Made by a program: the position numbers and the translations under genes. From Haloplanus sp. GDY1 (GTDB lineage: Archaea; Halobacteriota; Halobacteria; Halobacteriales; Haloferacaceae): 64,000 nt of DNA. The stretch is from positions 2,887,998 to 2,951,997 of the forward strand of contig NZ_CP098514.1 of the NCBI RefSeq assembly GCF_023703775.1, given 5' to 3'. This document shows positions 43,204 to 52,988 of this stretch, piece after piece (the stretch's first letter is position 1; each line of letters begins with the position of its first letter). A model generated the notes under the pieces. The model worked only from the letters and a program-made list of their open reading frames with translations, searched no databases and had not been told where the DNA came from.

Positions 43204-44397
43204 TCACGCATCGGCCTCGTCCTCCGTGGGTTCGTCCGCCGCTTCGTCGTTCGTCTCCTCGTCGTCGTCGTCCTCGTGCGGTCGTCGTATCTCTCCATCG
43301 TGTGTGAGTAGCGTCGAGTCGATCACCTCGTCGTCGAGGTCGACGTCGACCTCGCCGTCCTCGACGAGCAGGTTCAGGAAGTTGTTCAGGTTGTTGGCGA
43401 ACAGCTGGCTGGCCGTGTGAGAGACGGTCGAGGGGAGGTTCGTCGGCCCGAACACCGTCACGCCGTCGTGTTCGATCGTCTCCCCGGCCACCGTGGGTTC
43501 GCAGTTGCCGCCCGTCGGCGCCGACAGGTCGACGACGACCGACCCCGCGTCCATCCCCTCGATCATCTCGGTCGAGACGAGTTCCGGCGCGGGCGCCCCG
43601 GGGATGGCCGCGGTGGTGATCACTACGTCCGACTCCGGGACGACCCGTCCCAGTTCCTTGCGTTGCTGTTCGTAGAACTCCTCGCCCATCTCGATTGCGT
43701 ACCCCTCGTCGTCGCCCGAGCCCTCGGTTTCGAGGTCGAGTTCCACGAAGTCCGCGCCGAGGCTCTCGACCTCCTGTTTCACCTCCAGCCGGATGTCGTA
43801 ACCCTTCACCGAGGCGCCGAGTCGCTCCGCCGTCGCGATGGCCTTCAGCCCCGCGACCCCCGCGCCGATGACGAACACGTCCGCCGGGCGCACCGTCCCC
43901 GCGGCCGTCATCTCCAGCGGGAAGAGCTGCGGGAGCTGCTCGGCGGCGACCAGCACCGCCTTGTAGCCGCCGATGCTCGCCATCGAGGACAGCACGTCCA
44001 TGCTCTGGGCGCGGCTGATCCGGGGCATCAGCTCCAGCGCGAAGGCGCTCACCCGCCGGTCGGCGAGTTCCTCGTACGACTCGTCCGCGAGGTCGTAGGG
44101 CCCGAGCGTCCCGACGACGATCTGTCCCTCCCGGTAGGGGTCCATCGGCTCGTCCTCGTTCGCGGCGAGTCCCCGAACCTGACAGATCACGTCGGCCCGC
44201 TCGAACACCGCGTCCCGCCCGTCGACCACCTCGCAGCCGACCGCCCGGTAGTCGTCGTCCGTCCAGTCGGAGCCGAGCCCCGCCCCGCTCGCGACGCACA
44301 CGTCCAGCCCGCGGTCGATCAGTTTCTCCGCCACCGGCGGCGTGATCGCGACGCGCCGCTCCGCTGCGGCCGTCTCCGTCGGTACGCCGACGATCAT
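43204..44397 (-). CDS. pntA: NAD(P) transhydrogenase, alpha subunit NAD-binding part (PntA1)
   Basis: 397 aa. AlaDH/PNT domain: ERRVAITPPVAEKLIDRG, MPRISRAQSMDVLSS, Rossmann VIGAGVAGLKAIATA, DLSAPTGGN. Acidic C-terminus (EDDDDEETNDEAADEP) is a halophilic extension. First gene of the pntA1-pntA2-pntB operon; an AT-rich TTTATG box lies about 140 bp upstream, so the message may have a leader. Confidence 0.94.
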   Translation of the reverse strand: MIVGVPTETAAAERRVAITPPVAEKLIDRGLDVCVASGAGLGSDWTDDDYRAVGCEVVDGRDAVFERADVICQVRGLAANEDEPMDPYREGQIVVGTLGPYDLADESYEELADRRVSAFALELMPRISRAQSMDVLSSMASIGGYKAVLVAAEQLPQLFPLEMTAAGTVRPADVFVIGAGVAGLKAIATAERLGASVKGYDIRLEVKQEVESLGADFVELDLETEGSGDDEGYAIEMGEEFYEQQRKELGRVVPESDVVITTAAIPGAPAPELVSTEMIEGMDAGSVVVDLSAPTGGNCEPTVAGETIEHDGVTVFGPTNLPSTVSHTASQLFANNLNNFLNLLVEDGEVDVDLDDEVIDSTLLTHDGEIRRPHEDDDDEETNDEAADEPTEDEADA

Positions 44398-44623
44398 GGT
44401 CGCGGTCCCCGACCCGTGACGCCGGGGGGCCGAGTCGTCCCCCCGGCGGCGTCGTCCTGCTGCCGATCCCTCCGCTGCGTGTTCACACGACCCGTGAGTT
44501 CAGTTGCCACACTACGTACCGCATTCGGACTGTTCACATAAATTCTCGGGACGTTTCGCGCGTCCGTCGGCGACGAGGCGGCCGTGATCGAAAACGAGGG
44601 TCGGTGGCCGGCGGCGCGGCCGG

Positions 44624-45862
44624 TTACTGTTCCTGTCTCGGGGCGAGGTCGTCGAGGTCCACGGACTTCTGGAGGAGGGCCTCCTTCTGGTCCGCGACGA
44701 CGCGCTCCTCCTCCATCAGTCGCTTGTAGGCGCTCTGGGGCGAGAGGTCCCCGATGAGGACGCCGCCGACGATCTTGCCGTCCTTGAACGCCAGTCGGCG
44801 CCACTCCGTGTCGGAGTACTTGCGCTCGCACTCGTCGTCGCCGATGGTGGGGTGGCCGAAGGAGAGGAAGGGGAAATCGAAATGCGTGATGGAGTACGAG
44901 GAGACGAAGCGGAACGGTTCGGAGCCCGGATCGAGCATGTTCTTCGCGGCGGTCGTGCCCTGGGACTTGGCGCTGTCCCACGAGCCGTTCTGTGCGCGCT
45001 CGCCGAGGATGGTGTCGTGATACCGGGTGATGTCGCCCGCGGCGTAGATGTCCTCGACGTTCGTCCGCATGTACTCGTCGACCAGGATGCCGTCGTCGCA
45101 TTCGACGCCCGTCCCCTGCAGGAGTTCGGTGTTGAAGGTCAGCCCGATGGCGATGCCGACGAAGTCGCCCTCGTAGCGGTCGCCGTTGGGGTCGATCGCC
45201 GCCGTCACGTGGCCGTCGTCGTCGGTCTCGAAGTGGTCGACGCCGCTCTGGAACACCGGCTCTACGCCGCGCTCGCGCATGGCCTCGTGGAGGATCTCCG
45301 CCCCCTCTACGGAGAGCGCGTAGCGCCACCAGCAGTCGCCGCGCATGAGGTAGTGTGCCTCGATGTCCTGTTCGCCACAGATGGCCGCCAGGTCGATGCC
45401 GAGCAGCCCCGCGCCGACGACGATGCCGGTGTCGGCCGCCTCGGCGTGGTCCCTGATCGCCCGGGCGTCCTGGAACGTCCAGAAGTGATGGATGCCTTCC
45501 GCGTCGCTGTTCTCGACGGGCAGTTGCGTCGGCGTCCCGCCCGTGGCGACGAGGAGTTTGTCGTACTCGATGATCTCGTCCTCGTGGGTTCGCAGTCGAT
45601 GACCGTCGGGGTCGATGTTCGTGACCAGCGTGTCGAGGCGGAGGTCGATGTCCCGGTCCTCGTACCACGACGGCTCGTGGATCGAGATGGGCATCTCGGG
45701 CAGTTTCCCCTTGGCGAACTCCTTGATGAGAATTCGGTTGTAGAGGGCCTCGCCCTCGTCGGTGATGACGGTGATCTCGGCGTCCGGCGCCTCGTCGCGG
45801 AGCGTTTCGGCGGCCGAACTCCCCGCGATTCCATCGCCGATGATCACATACGACTTGGTCAT
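44624..45862 (-). CDS. NAD(P)/FAD-dependent pyridine nucleotide-disulfide-type oxidoreductase
   Basis: 412 aa. FAD-binding GDGIAGSSAAETL at the start, YNRILIKEFAKG, VATGG, NAD-binding VVGAGLLGIDLAA and the second FAD motif IYAAGDI. Resembles nitrite-reductase-NirB-N-terminal/rubredoxin-reductase-like proteins common in haloarchaea; electron partner unknown. Leaderless promoter likely (CATTAAC about 27 nt upstream). Confidence 0.88.
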   Translation of the reverse strand: MTKSYVIIGDGIAGSSAAETLRDEAPDAEITVITDEGEALYNRILIKEFAKGKLPEMPISIHEPSWYEDRDIDLRLDTLVTNIDPDGHRLRTHEDEIIEYDKLLVATGGTPTQLPVENSDAEGIHHFWTFQDARAIRDHAEAADTGIVVGAGLLGIDLAAICGEQDIEAHYLMRGDCWWRYALSVEGAEILHEAMRERGVEPVFQSGVDHFETDDDGHVTAAIDPNGDRYEGDFVGIAIGLTFNTELLQGTGVECDDGILVDEYMRTNVEDIYAAGDITRYHDTILGERAQNGSWDSAKSQGTTAAKNMLDPGSEPFRFVSSYSITHFDFPFLSFGHPTIGDDECERKYSDTEWRRLAFKDGKIVGGVLIGDLSPQSAYKRLMEEERVVADQKEALLQKSVDLDDLAPRQEQ

Positions 45863-46003
45863 ACCCGGAACTTTGGGGGTACGGGTTAATGTCGGTTGCT
45901 ATCCGCGAAATTCGCCTCTACCCCGGGGGCGGCGGGCGCCTCGACGGCTCGTAGCCCGACCGCCCCGTCGCCTTCTTTTACGTCGGGACCGTAGCCGTCC
46001 CCG

Positions 46004-46573
46004 ATGAAACTGAAACAGAACGTCCGACATTTCGCGGCGCGGCAGGCGTTGACGCTCCCGGTGGTCGGGGAGAGGGTCAACGACAAGCTGGTGGACCTGC
46101 ATACGCGGGTGTTCTCGGAGAAGGCCGACGCGGACCACCGGGAGGAACGCACGGACTTCCTGGACGACTTCTTCGACGCGACCATGGACACGTACCTCGC
46201 GGGGCTGAACGAGGGATTCACCGAGGCGGAAGCCCGTGAGATCACGCATATACAGGCGAACTTTGCCTTCTTCAACCGGGGATGGGTCGAAATGATGGAG
46301 TTCCCGACCGACGAGGTAGCGGACCACTACGAGCGGTACGCGGACTTCTTCGAGCGACACGGGATCACCATCGACGATCCGCTCGGCGAGTTTCGGCCGC
46401 CGGCGGGGATCGCGGAGGCGCCGTCGACCCCGGAGAAGTTGGACGAGCCGGAACACCCCCACGCGGAGGGCGGGTTCGCGGACGACGTCTACGTCGAGAC
46501 CGAGGACGGCGTCGTGGTCGGCGGGCGGGAGGAACCGGAGGACGTCGACGTGGACAAGGCACCGGGCGCGTAG
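46004..46573 (+). CDS. DUF6149 haloarchaeal protein
   Basis: 189 aa. MKLKQNVRHFAARQALTLPV and ERVNDKLVDLHTRVF match DUF6149. Central helical part (ITHIQANFAFFNRGWVEMMEFP) and an acidic C-terminal tail. Function unknown. TATA-like TCTTTTACG about 28 bp upstream. Confidence 0.8.
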   Translation: MKLKQNVRHFAARQALTLPVVGERVNDKLVDLHTRVFSEKADADHREERTDFLDDFFDATMDTYLAGLNEGFTEAEAREITHIQANFAFFNRGWVEMMEFPTDEVADHYERYADFFERHGITIDDPLGEFRPPAGIAEAPSTPEKLDEPEHPHAEGGFADDVYVETEDGVVVGGREEPEDVDVDKAPGA

Positions 46574-46637
46574 GCGGCCGACGCGACGTCCCCCGCCTCA
46601 CGACCGGCGACCGCGGCGCTCCCCGTCGGTCGGGGGG

Positions 46638-47948
46638 CTACTCCCCGGCGATCCGATCGGCACACTCGAAGCCGGCGACGACCCCGCCGTTCAGGCTCCG
46701 CTCGGGATACTGCGCCCGACTCGCCATCCCCGCGTAGTAGACCCCGTCGGCCACTTCCTCCTCCAGGTCGTACGGCACCACCATCTCCAGATAGCCCCGC
46801 TCGTACACCGGCGCGGCCCGCGGGTTCCGCGCCACCCGGAACTCCCGGACCGACGACCGGTCGAAGGCGGGAAACATCTCCCCGACGTGATCCAGCCACG
46901 TCTCCCGCAGTTCCGCGTCGTCCATCCGCCAGACGGCCTCCTCCGGGCGCTGGACGTAACTCGCGACGTAGAGCAGGTGGTCACCGCCGTATCGCTCCGG
47001 CGGCACGAAGTTCGTGTGTTCGATGAGCGCGCCGAACGGGGCGTCGTGGGCGACGTTGAGCCAGTAGGTCTCCGTGAGCTGTTCGTCCATCGTCACCACG
47101 GCACACACGGCGCCCTGGAAGTCGACGTCGCAGGCGTAGCCCGTGAGCGATTCGAGGACGTTCGGCATCGTCGCGACGACGACGCCGTCGGTCTCGCGGG
47201 TTTCGGTTCCCGATTCGGTCTCGACGGTGATCGAGTCGACCGCGCCGTCCGTCACGCCGAGGTCGACCGCGCGGCTCCCCGTCTCGATGTGTTCCCGGCC
47301 CACCGCGTCGACCAGAGCGTCGATCAGGACCGCGAACCCGCCCTCGAAGTAGCCGAGGATCTCCCCCCGTCGCAGGTCGCGTTCGCCGCGGAACTTGATG
47401 CGGCCGAGCAGCCACGCGGCGCTCACGTCCTCCTTGCGGTCGCCGAACTTCGCGTCGAGCAGCGGTTCGAAGAAGTTCTCGTAGACGCCGCGGGTGGTGT
47501 GGTCGAGGAGGAAGCGCTTGATCGGGACGTCCTCGAACGCCTCCAGGTCGTCGTAGGTGTCGAACCGGGGACGGCCGCCGCGAACGTCGATTTCGAGGGT
47601 CAGGAGCCCCAGTCGGAGCGTGTCGTAGAGGCTCAGGTGGGGGTAGGCGGCGATCTGTGGCAGGGTGTCCAGCGGGTGGACGATCCCGTCGACGTAGTAG
47701 GCGTTCTTGCCCACCCGCCACTCCACCCGGTCGCCGAGGCCGAGTTCCCCGGCCAGGTCGACGATGGTCTCCTCCGACTTCGAGAGGTGGTGGTAGAACT
47801 TCTCGACGTCGTCGCCGGCGGTGGGGTAGGTGGCCGCCAGCCCCCCCAGGTCGTCGCTCGCCTCCAGCACCGTCGCCTCGTGGCCGTGCCCCTGGAGTCG
47901 GTAGGCGGCGGCCAGTCCGGCGATGCCGCCGCCGACCACGTGGATCAT
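46638..47948 (-). CDS. Flavin-containing amine oxidase / protoporphyrinogen-oxidase-like protein
   Basis: 436 aa. N-terminal dinucleotide motif VVGGGIAGLAAAYRL with the following EASDDLGG, and a C-terminal YYAGMASRAQYPERSLNGG segment closing the FAD site. Similar proteins are annotated as protoporphyrinogen oxidase-like or UDP-galactopyranose-mutase-like; the FYHHLSKSEETIVDL block fits the former broad group. Substrate unknown. Confidence 0.82.
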   Translation of the reverse strand: MIHVVGGGIAGLAAAYRLQGHGHEATVLEASDDLGGLAATYPTAGDDVEKFYHHLSKSEETIVDLAGELGLGDRVEWRVGKNAYYVDGIVHPLDTLPQIAAYPHLSLYDTLRLGLLTLEIDVRGGRPRFDTYDDLEAFEDVPIKRFLLDHTTRGVYENFFEPLLDAKFGDRKEDVSAAWLLGRIKFRGERDLRRGEILGYFEGGFAVLIDALVDAVGREHIETGSRAVDLGVTDGAVDSITVETESGTETRETDGVVVATMPNVLESLTGYACDVDFQGAVCAVVTMDEQLTETYWLNVAHDAPFGALIEHTNFVPPERYGGDHLLYVASYVQRPEEAVWRMDDAELRETWLDHVGEMFPAFDRSSVREFRVARNPRAAPVYERGYLEMVVPYDLEEEVADGVYYAGMASRAQYPERSLNGGVVAGFECADRIAGE

Positions 47949-47986
47949 GCGCTTTCTCCGCCGACCGCGGGTAAGTCGTTTGTGGA

Positions 47987-48895
47987 TCAGGCGCCGACGC
48001 CCGGATCGGTCAGGTCCGCCGCCAGCACGAAGTCGGGGTCGCCGCTCACGTCCGCCCGCACCGCCGCCGCGTCGGTGACGAACCGGGGGGTCTCCGGCAC
48101 CAGCAGCCGCGCCCGGTCCGCGTCGAGGCGGGCGGCGTCCCGGGCGACGGCGGCGACGAGGCTCCTGGCGGCGTCGAGGTCCGCCCACGCGCCGACCGCG
48201 TACTCGGTCCAGCGGTCGCCGTCGTCGCCCGTCTCGAACACCCGGCTTCGGAGGGTCAGTCCCCGCGTCCCGCCCTCGCCGACCACGAACAGGCCGTCGG
48301 TCTCGGCCGCCCGCTCCAGGTCCCGGGGCCGGAGTTCCGAGAGCGTCCACGCCGCCGCGGGGTCGACGGTCAGCCCGCGCAGGTGGTCGCGGGCGTCGCT
48401 CCCGGTCCAGAACGCCCACCCCGCGTTCGGGTCGCCCGTCACCGCGAGAGCCGGGTCGGCGTCGGCGTCCGGCGTCACCTCGGCCCACCGGAACTCCGTG
48501 CAGGGATCGAAGCCGAGACTCCGCGCGAGGCCGAGGCTGGCGGCGTTCCACGAGAAGACGAGGTTGCGACAGACCGCCGCGCCCCGATCCCGTGCCCACG
48601 TCAACACGGCGTCCGTGAGCTGCCGGGCCAGCCCCCGGTCACGGTAGTCGGGGTGGACGCGCAGTCCCTGTACCCACGACTCCCAGTCCGAGAGTTCGAC
48701 CCCCTGGATCACGCCCACCGCCTCGCCGCCGTCGTCGGCGACGAGCGTGTGGCTGGTCTCGCCGTCGTCGGCCGCCCACTCCCGGAAGGTCCGGGGGAGG
48801 TAATCCTCCAGTTCCCGGTCGGGCCACGTCTCGCGCGTGAAGGCGGCGACGGCCTCGTGGTCGTCGACCCGCGCCGGCCGCAGGGTCAGGTCCAC
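47987..48895 (-). CDS. GNAT-family N-acetyltransferase
   Basis: 302 aa. N-terminal GNAT domain (about 5-150) with the acetyl-CoA loop LRVHPDYRDRGLARQL and the later NAASLGLARSLGF motif; a second, divergent domain follows (tandem GNAT-like). GTG 48895 overlaps gatD by 10 bp, so translation may be coupled. Substrate unknown. Confidence 0.85.
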   Translation of the reverse strand: MDLTLRPARVDDHEAVAAFTRETWPDRELEDYLPRTFREWAADDGETSHTLVADDGGEAVGVIQGVELSDWESWVQGLRVHPDYRDRGLARQLTDAVLTWARDRGAAVCRNLVFSWNAASLGLARSLGFDPCTEFRWAEVTPDADADPALAVTGDPNAGWAFWTGSDARDHLRGLTVDPAAAWTLSELRPRDLERAAETDGLFVVGEGGTRGLTLRSRVFETGDDGDRWTEYAVGAWADLDAARSLVAAVARDAARLDADRARLLVPETPRFVTDAAAVRADVSGDPDFVLAADLTDPGVGA

Positions 48896-50130
48896 GGCAC
48901 CGACCGGTCCTGCAGTTCGCCGGCCAGCGACTCGCGCATCGCCGCGGCCGGATCCGACCGGTTCGCGAGCGCCCACATCAGCTTCGCCGTCGCCGTCTCC
49001 GGCAGCGTGTCGCCCGCCTCGACGACGCCCGCGTCCAGCAGGTCCCGACCGGTGTCGTACACCCGGTCGCAGACCCGCCCCTCGAGACACTGGCTCGTCA
49101 TGGCCACGACGGTGCCCGCCTCGATCAGTTCCTCGATCCGGTCGATCCAGTCGGTGGCGACGTGGCCGAGTCCCGTCCCCTCGATCACGACGCCCGCGGC
49201 GTCGTCGAGGTGGTCCAGGGCGGCGGGGTTCATCCCCGGCGTGAACTTCACGAGTTCGACGCTCGTCTCCAGGTCGGACGCGATGTCGAGGTCAGCCTCG
49301 CCGCGCTCGGGACCGTCGCGCCGGAAGCTCACGGTTTCGGTCCCGTAGTCGACGCGGCCGACCGGCTTCGCGCCGACCGTCTCGAAGGCGTCCCGGCGCG
49401 AGGTGTGGTTCTTGCGCACGCGGGTGGCGCGGTGGAGCGCACAGGCGTCGTCGCTCGACGACTCGTGCATGCAGACCAGCACCTCCGCGCGGTCGCTCGT
49501 GGCGGCCTCGACGGCACAGACCGCGTTCATCACGTTGTCGCTGGAGGGACGGTCCGCCGAGCGCTGGCTGCCGGTGAAGACGACCGGGACGGGGGTGTCG
49601 AGCATGAACGCGAGCGCCGAGGCGGTGTACTGCATCGTGTCGGTGCCGTGCATGACGACGACGCCGTCGGCACCGGCCTCGACCTCCTCGTGGACCGCGC
49701 GGGCGAGGTCCTGCCACACCGCGGGCGTCATGTTCTCCGAGAGGATGTTGGCGACGACGCGGCCGCGGTAGTTGGCCCGGCCCGCGAGGTCCGGCACCGC
49801 CCGGAGGACGTCCTCGGCGTCGAACTGTGCGGTCACCGCGCCGGTCCGGTAGTCGACCGTCGACGCGATGGTGCCCCCGGTCGAGATGAGCGAGACGGTC
49901 GGCAGGTCGTCGTCGAACTCGACGGTCGAGTCGCCCTCCTCGTCGTCCGCCCCCTCGACGTCGTAGACGTCGCGTTCCAGCACCTCGATCGCCGCGTCCT
50001 CGCGGTCGATGCCGACGTTGTAGCCGCCGGCTAGCTTCACGACGAGGTGGTCGGCCGTCGTCGAGGGCATGAGGACCCCCTCGTTCTCGACGCTCCCGCG
50101 TTCGACGCGGACGCGATCCCCTGGGTTCAT
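48886..50130 (-). CDS. gatD: Glu-tRNA(Gln) amidotransferase, subunit D
   Basis: 414 aa. N-terminal beta-barrel (GDRVRVERG), then L-asparaginase-like catalytic domain: STGGTIAS, VVMHGTDTM, GSQRSADRPSSDN. With GatE forms the archaeal GatDE enzyme, which amidates Glu-tRNA(Gln). gatE is not in the window. ATG 50130 (MNPGDRV) is preferred over an upstream in-frame codon at 50232. Confidence 0.95.
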   Translation of the reverse strand: MNPGDRVRVERGSVENEGVLMPSTTADHLVVKLAGGYNVGIDREDAAIEVLERDVYDVEGADDEEGDSTVEFDDDLPTVSLISTGGTIASTVDYRTGAVTAQFDAEDVLRAVPDLAGRANYRGRVVANILSENMTPAVWQDLARAVHEEVEAGADGVVVMHGTDTMQYTASALAFMLDTPVPVVFTGSQRSADRPSSDNVMNAVCAVEAATSDRAEVLVCMHESSSDDACALHRATRVRKNHTSRRDAFETVGAKPVGRVDYGTETVSFRRDGPERGEADLDIASDLETSVELVKFTPGMNPAALDHLDDAAGVVIEGTGLGHVATDWIDRIEELIEAGTVVAMTSQCLEGRVCDRVYDTGRDLLDAGVVEAGDTLPETATAKLMWALANRSDPAAAMRESLAGELQDRSVPWT

Positions 50131-50210
50131 ACACCGCGGTACCGGCCGCGCGGACTTGAATCCACTCGTCTCGGCGCAAGCCACTTGCCGCTCCCACCCC
50201 GAGACCCCGT

Positions 50211-50663
50211 ATGCGCCGTCCCGAACGCCCACACACCGCCGGCGACGAGGCCGAGACCGAGGAGTCGACCGGCCGCCTCGCCGGCCTCCGCCGTCGCCTC
50301 GGCGGCCTCTTCGCCGTCCGACCGTTCCTCCTCGCTCTCGTCCTCTCGGTCGCCGGCCTCGTCGTCGGCGGGAGCGTCCCCGTCGTCGGCGCCCTCGGTC
50401 GCTTCCTCGGCGTCGCCCTCGCCGGGTTCGTCCTCGCCTTCGTCGTCTCCGAGCGCCGGTACGCCGAGGCCGGCCTCGCCGGCGCGCTCACGGGCGGGGT
50501 CGGGGTCGTCCTCTCGGCCGTCGACGTGGCGCTCCTCCCCGTCGTCGCCGACTACGGCCTCCAGGTCGCGGGCGTCGGCACGACCGCCGGCCTGGCCGCC
50601 GGAATCGTCGGCCACTACTTCGGCCGGGACCTCCGGGCCGGCCTGACGCGGGAGCTATCGTAG
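50211..50663 (+). CDS. Small membrane protein, unknown function
   Basis: 150 aa. Charged N-terminus (1-35), then four hydrophobic segments rich in Gly/Ala/Val (LLALVLSVAGLVVGG; FLGVALAGFVLAFVV; GALTGGVGVVLSAV; VGTTAGLAAGIVGHYFG). DUF456-like in character but not firmly assigned. Confidence 0.6.
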   Translation: MRRPERPHTAGDEAETEESTGRLAGLRRRLGGLFAVRPFLLALVLSVAGLVVGGSVPVVGALGRFLGVALAGFVLAFVVSERRYAEAGLAGALTGGVGVVLSAVDVALLPVVADYGLQVAGVGTTAGLAAGIVGHYFGRDLRAGLTRELS

Positions 50664-50736
50664 CGAGTGACCGGCATCGCACATCTGATCGGACGCCGTA
50701 CTGCGATCGGATGTGCAACCAGCTTCAATCGCTACG

Positions 50737-51396
50737 CTATGAGCGAGCGACCCGCCACTCGTCGCCGCGACGGGCGAGGACTCCCCGATCCGCGAGCGTG
50801 GTGAGCGCTCCCTGTACCGCGTCCGTCGGGGCGTCGACCGCTTCGACGACCTCCTCCGTGGTGTCCGCGCCCGTCGCCACGGCCGCCAGCACCTCGGCGT
50901 GAAAGCGGTTGTCGGCGTCGACGCCGAGGTGGTCGTCCAGCCGGTCCAGGACCTCCGTGATCCGGCCGTACACCCACCGCTGGGCCAGCGAGAGTTCGTT
51001 TTCCAGCGCCTGTAACCTCTGGAACGCGGTCGCGAGGTCCTGTACGTCGTCGTCGGTTTCGCCCGGCGCGTCGAGCGAGACGTGCCGACACCGGCCGTCC
51101 ATGTCGAGGCTCGGGCTCGCGGGATAGGCACTCTTGGCGCCGAAGCCGTACGGCGAGACGCTCACCTCCAGTCGGAGGTTCCGGGAGATGTGGAAGTACT
51201 TCCGGCGCTGGTCGTCCGTGTGGCTCTCGACCAGCCCCGCCTCCTCCAACTTCCGGAGGTGGTCGATCACCGCCTTCGGGCTCACCCCGAGATACTCGCT
51301 GATCTCGGTGACATAACAGGGCTTTCGAGCCAGGAGTCGCAGGATCCGCCGGCGGTTCTCGTTGCCGAGGAGGTCGAGTAGTACCGCCGAGTCCAT
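50737..51396 (-). CDS. ArsR-type winged-helix regulator
   Basis: 219 aa. N-terminal HTH (1-75): VLLDLLGNENRRRILRLLARK, VSPKAVIDHLRKLEEAGLVES; a PYGFGAKSAYPASPSL middle block and a helical C-terminal region follow. This HTH plus C-terminal extension is frequent in haloarchaea. No metal-binding motif, so probably not a metal sensor. ATG 51396. Confidence 0.88.
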   Translation of the reverse strand: MDSAVLLDLLGNENRRRILRLLARKPCYVTEISEYLGVSPKAVIDHLRKLEEAGLVESHTDDQRRKYFHISRNLRLEVSVSPYGFGAKSAYPASPSLDMDGRCRHVSLDAPGETDDDVQDLATAFQRLQALENELSLAQRWVYGRITEVLDRLDDHLGVDADNRFHAEVLAAVATGADTTEEVVEAVDAPTDAVQGALTTLADRGVLARRGDEWRVARS

Positions 51397-51437
51397 GACG
51401 TCAGGTAAGCGTCGGTGGGTGAAAAGGGCTGCGTGTG

Positions 51438-51737
51438 TCACCCCGCCGGCGCGAAGACCACCAGCGCCGTGCTGTCCTCGACCGCCGCCGGCGACACCTC
51501 CCGGTCCCCGCTGAATCGGATCACCTCCCCCGCGCGGAGGTCGTAGGTCTCGTCGTCGAGGTCGAGTTCGAGCCGGCCGTCGAGCAGGTGGAGGACGACG
51601 TGCGTTCCCTCGTGGGTGTGTCGGGGCACCGCCTCCCCGGCGTCGAGTTCGAGTCGCACTGCCCGGGGGCGACGCGTCTCGAACACCTCGGCGTGCGGGT
51701 GGCCGTCCAGGTCGGTGAGCGTGGTTCGTTCGGGCAC
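51438..51737 (-). CDS. Cupin-domain protein
   Basis: 99 aa. Single cupin barrel: VPRHTHEGTHVVLHLLDGRLEL contains the HxH...E metal ligands, and LRAGEVIRFSGDREVS is motif 2. Start GTG 51737. Ligand or reaction unknown. Confidence 0.87.
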   Translation of the reverse strand: MPERTTLTDLDGHPHAEVFETRRPRAVRLELDAGEAVPRHTHEGTHVVLHLLDGRLELDLDDETYDLRAGEVIRFSGDREVSPAAVEDSTALVVFAPAG

Positions 51738-51830
51738 AGCGGGGGTTCGTCCGCCCCCGCCCTAAGCCACGCCCCGATCCAGTTCGCGTCGCGGGCACCG
51801 TTTTTGTACTCGCCTCGCGTACGTGTCGGT

Positions 51831-52247
51831 ATGGTAGACCGTATCCTCGTCCCCTTCGACGGCACGCCGCAGTCCGAGGCGGCGCTGCGGTTCGTGGTCT
51901 CGGAGTGGCCCGACGCGGACGTCACGCTCCTCTACGTCGTCGACCCGGTCACGTCCGGGTTCGCACAGCGTGCCTTCCCCGGGAGTTCGGAGACGTGGTA
52001 CGAGCGCGCCCGCGAAACCGCACAGGAACAGTTCGACGCGGCCCGCGAACTGGCCGGTCGGCCGCTCGACACCCGGATCGAGGTGGGAAGCCCCGCCCGC
52101 GTCGCCGTCGAGGTGGCGGGCGAGGACCGGTTCGATCACGTCGTCCTCGGGAGTCACGGCCGAGAGGGGGTTTCACGCATCCTCCTCGGGAGCGTCGCCG
52201 AGGACGTCGTCCGCCGCTCGCCCGTCCCGGTGACCGTCGTTCGGTAG
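51831..52247 (+). CDS. Universal stress protein UspA family
   Basis: 138 aa. ILVPFDGTPQSEAAL at the N-terminus and the ATP-binding type LGSHGREGVSRILLGSVAEDVVRRSPVPVTVV at the end, including the G-2x-G-9x-G(S/T) nucleotide motif. Diverges from the cupin gene. Confidence 0.92.
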   Translation: MVDRILVPFDGTPQSEAALRFVVSEWPDADVTLLYVVDPVTSGFAQRAFPGSSETWYERARETAQEQFDAARELAGRPLDTRIEVGSPARVAVEVAGEDRFDHVVLGSHGREGVSRILLGSVAEDVVRRSPVPVTVVR

Positions 52248-52322
52248 TCCGCGAACGGTTCACACCCGGCGAGTTCGGCCGCCTTCCGCCGGTACTTGTC
52301 CGTCGAACCCCTGGGGACGGTG

Positions 52323-52988
52323 ATGGAGTTCGACGACGTCATTCACACTCGACGATCCGTCCACCAGTATTCCGACGCCGACATCGACGAGGAGACGCTG
52401 TACGACCTCTTCGAGGACGTGCGCTTCGCGCCCTCCTCGTTCAACCTCCAGCCGTGGGAGTTCCTCGTGGTGCGTGGCGATGACCTCGACCGCCTGCAGT
52501 CGGTCGCCTACGGCCAGGAACACGTCACCGACGCCGCGGCCGCGGTGGTGGTCCTCGGGACGCTGGACCCGAGCGATCACGCCGAGCGCGTCACGCGGGA
52601 CCTGCTGGAGAAGGGCTACCTCCCCGACGAGGAGGCGGCCGAGGCCCGCCTCGACAGCGTCGAGGGCCTCGCGAACGCCGACGAGGAGACGCGCCGCGTC
52701 TGGACGGTCCAGAGCTGTACCCTCGCGACCATGGCGCTCATGCACGCCGCCTGGAACCGCGGCATCGCCTCCTGTCCGATGGGCGGCTACGACGCCGACG
52801 CCGTCCACGAGGAGTTCGACGTGCCCGCCGACTACGAACCCGTCTGTCTCGTCACGCTCGGCTACCCCGAGGACGAGGCCGCCGACATCGAGCGACCGCG
52901 GAAGTTCCGCCGGCCGGCCGATGAGTTCGTCCACCTCGACGGCTTCGACCCGGTCGCCCGCGAGTCGCCCGCGACCGCCGACGACTAG
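52323..52988 (+). CDS. Nitroreductase-family FMN oxidoreductase
   Basis: 221 aa. RRSVHQYSDADI, FAPSSFNLQPWEFLVV and CPMGGYD are the FMN-binding blocks of the family; VCLVTLGYPEDEA is the closing strand. ATG 52323 (MEFDDVIHTRRS). Substrate unknown. Its stop overlaps the convergent KaiC-like gene by 4 bp. Confidence 0.9.
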   Translation: MEFDDVIHTRRSVHQYSDADIDEETLYDLFEDVRFAPSSFNLQPWEFLVVRGDDLDRLQSVAYGQEHVTDAAAAVVVLGTLDPSDHAERVTRDLLEKGYLPDEEAAEARLDSVEGLANADEETRRVWTVQSCTLATMALMHAAWNRGIASCPMGGYDADAVHEEFDVPADYEPVCLVTLGYPEDEAADIERPRKFRRPADEFVHLDGFDPVARESPATADD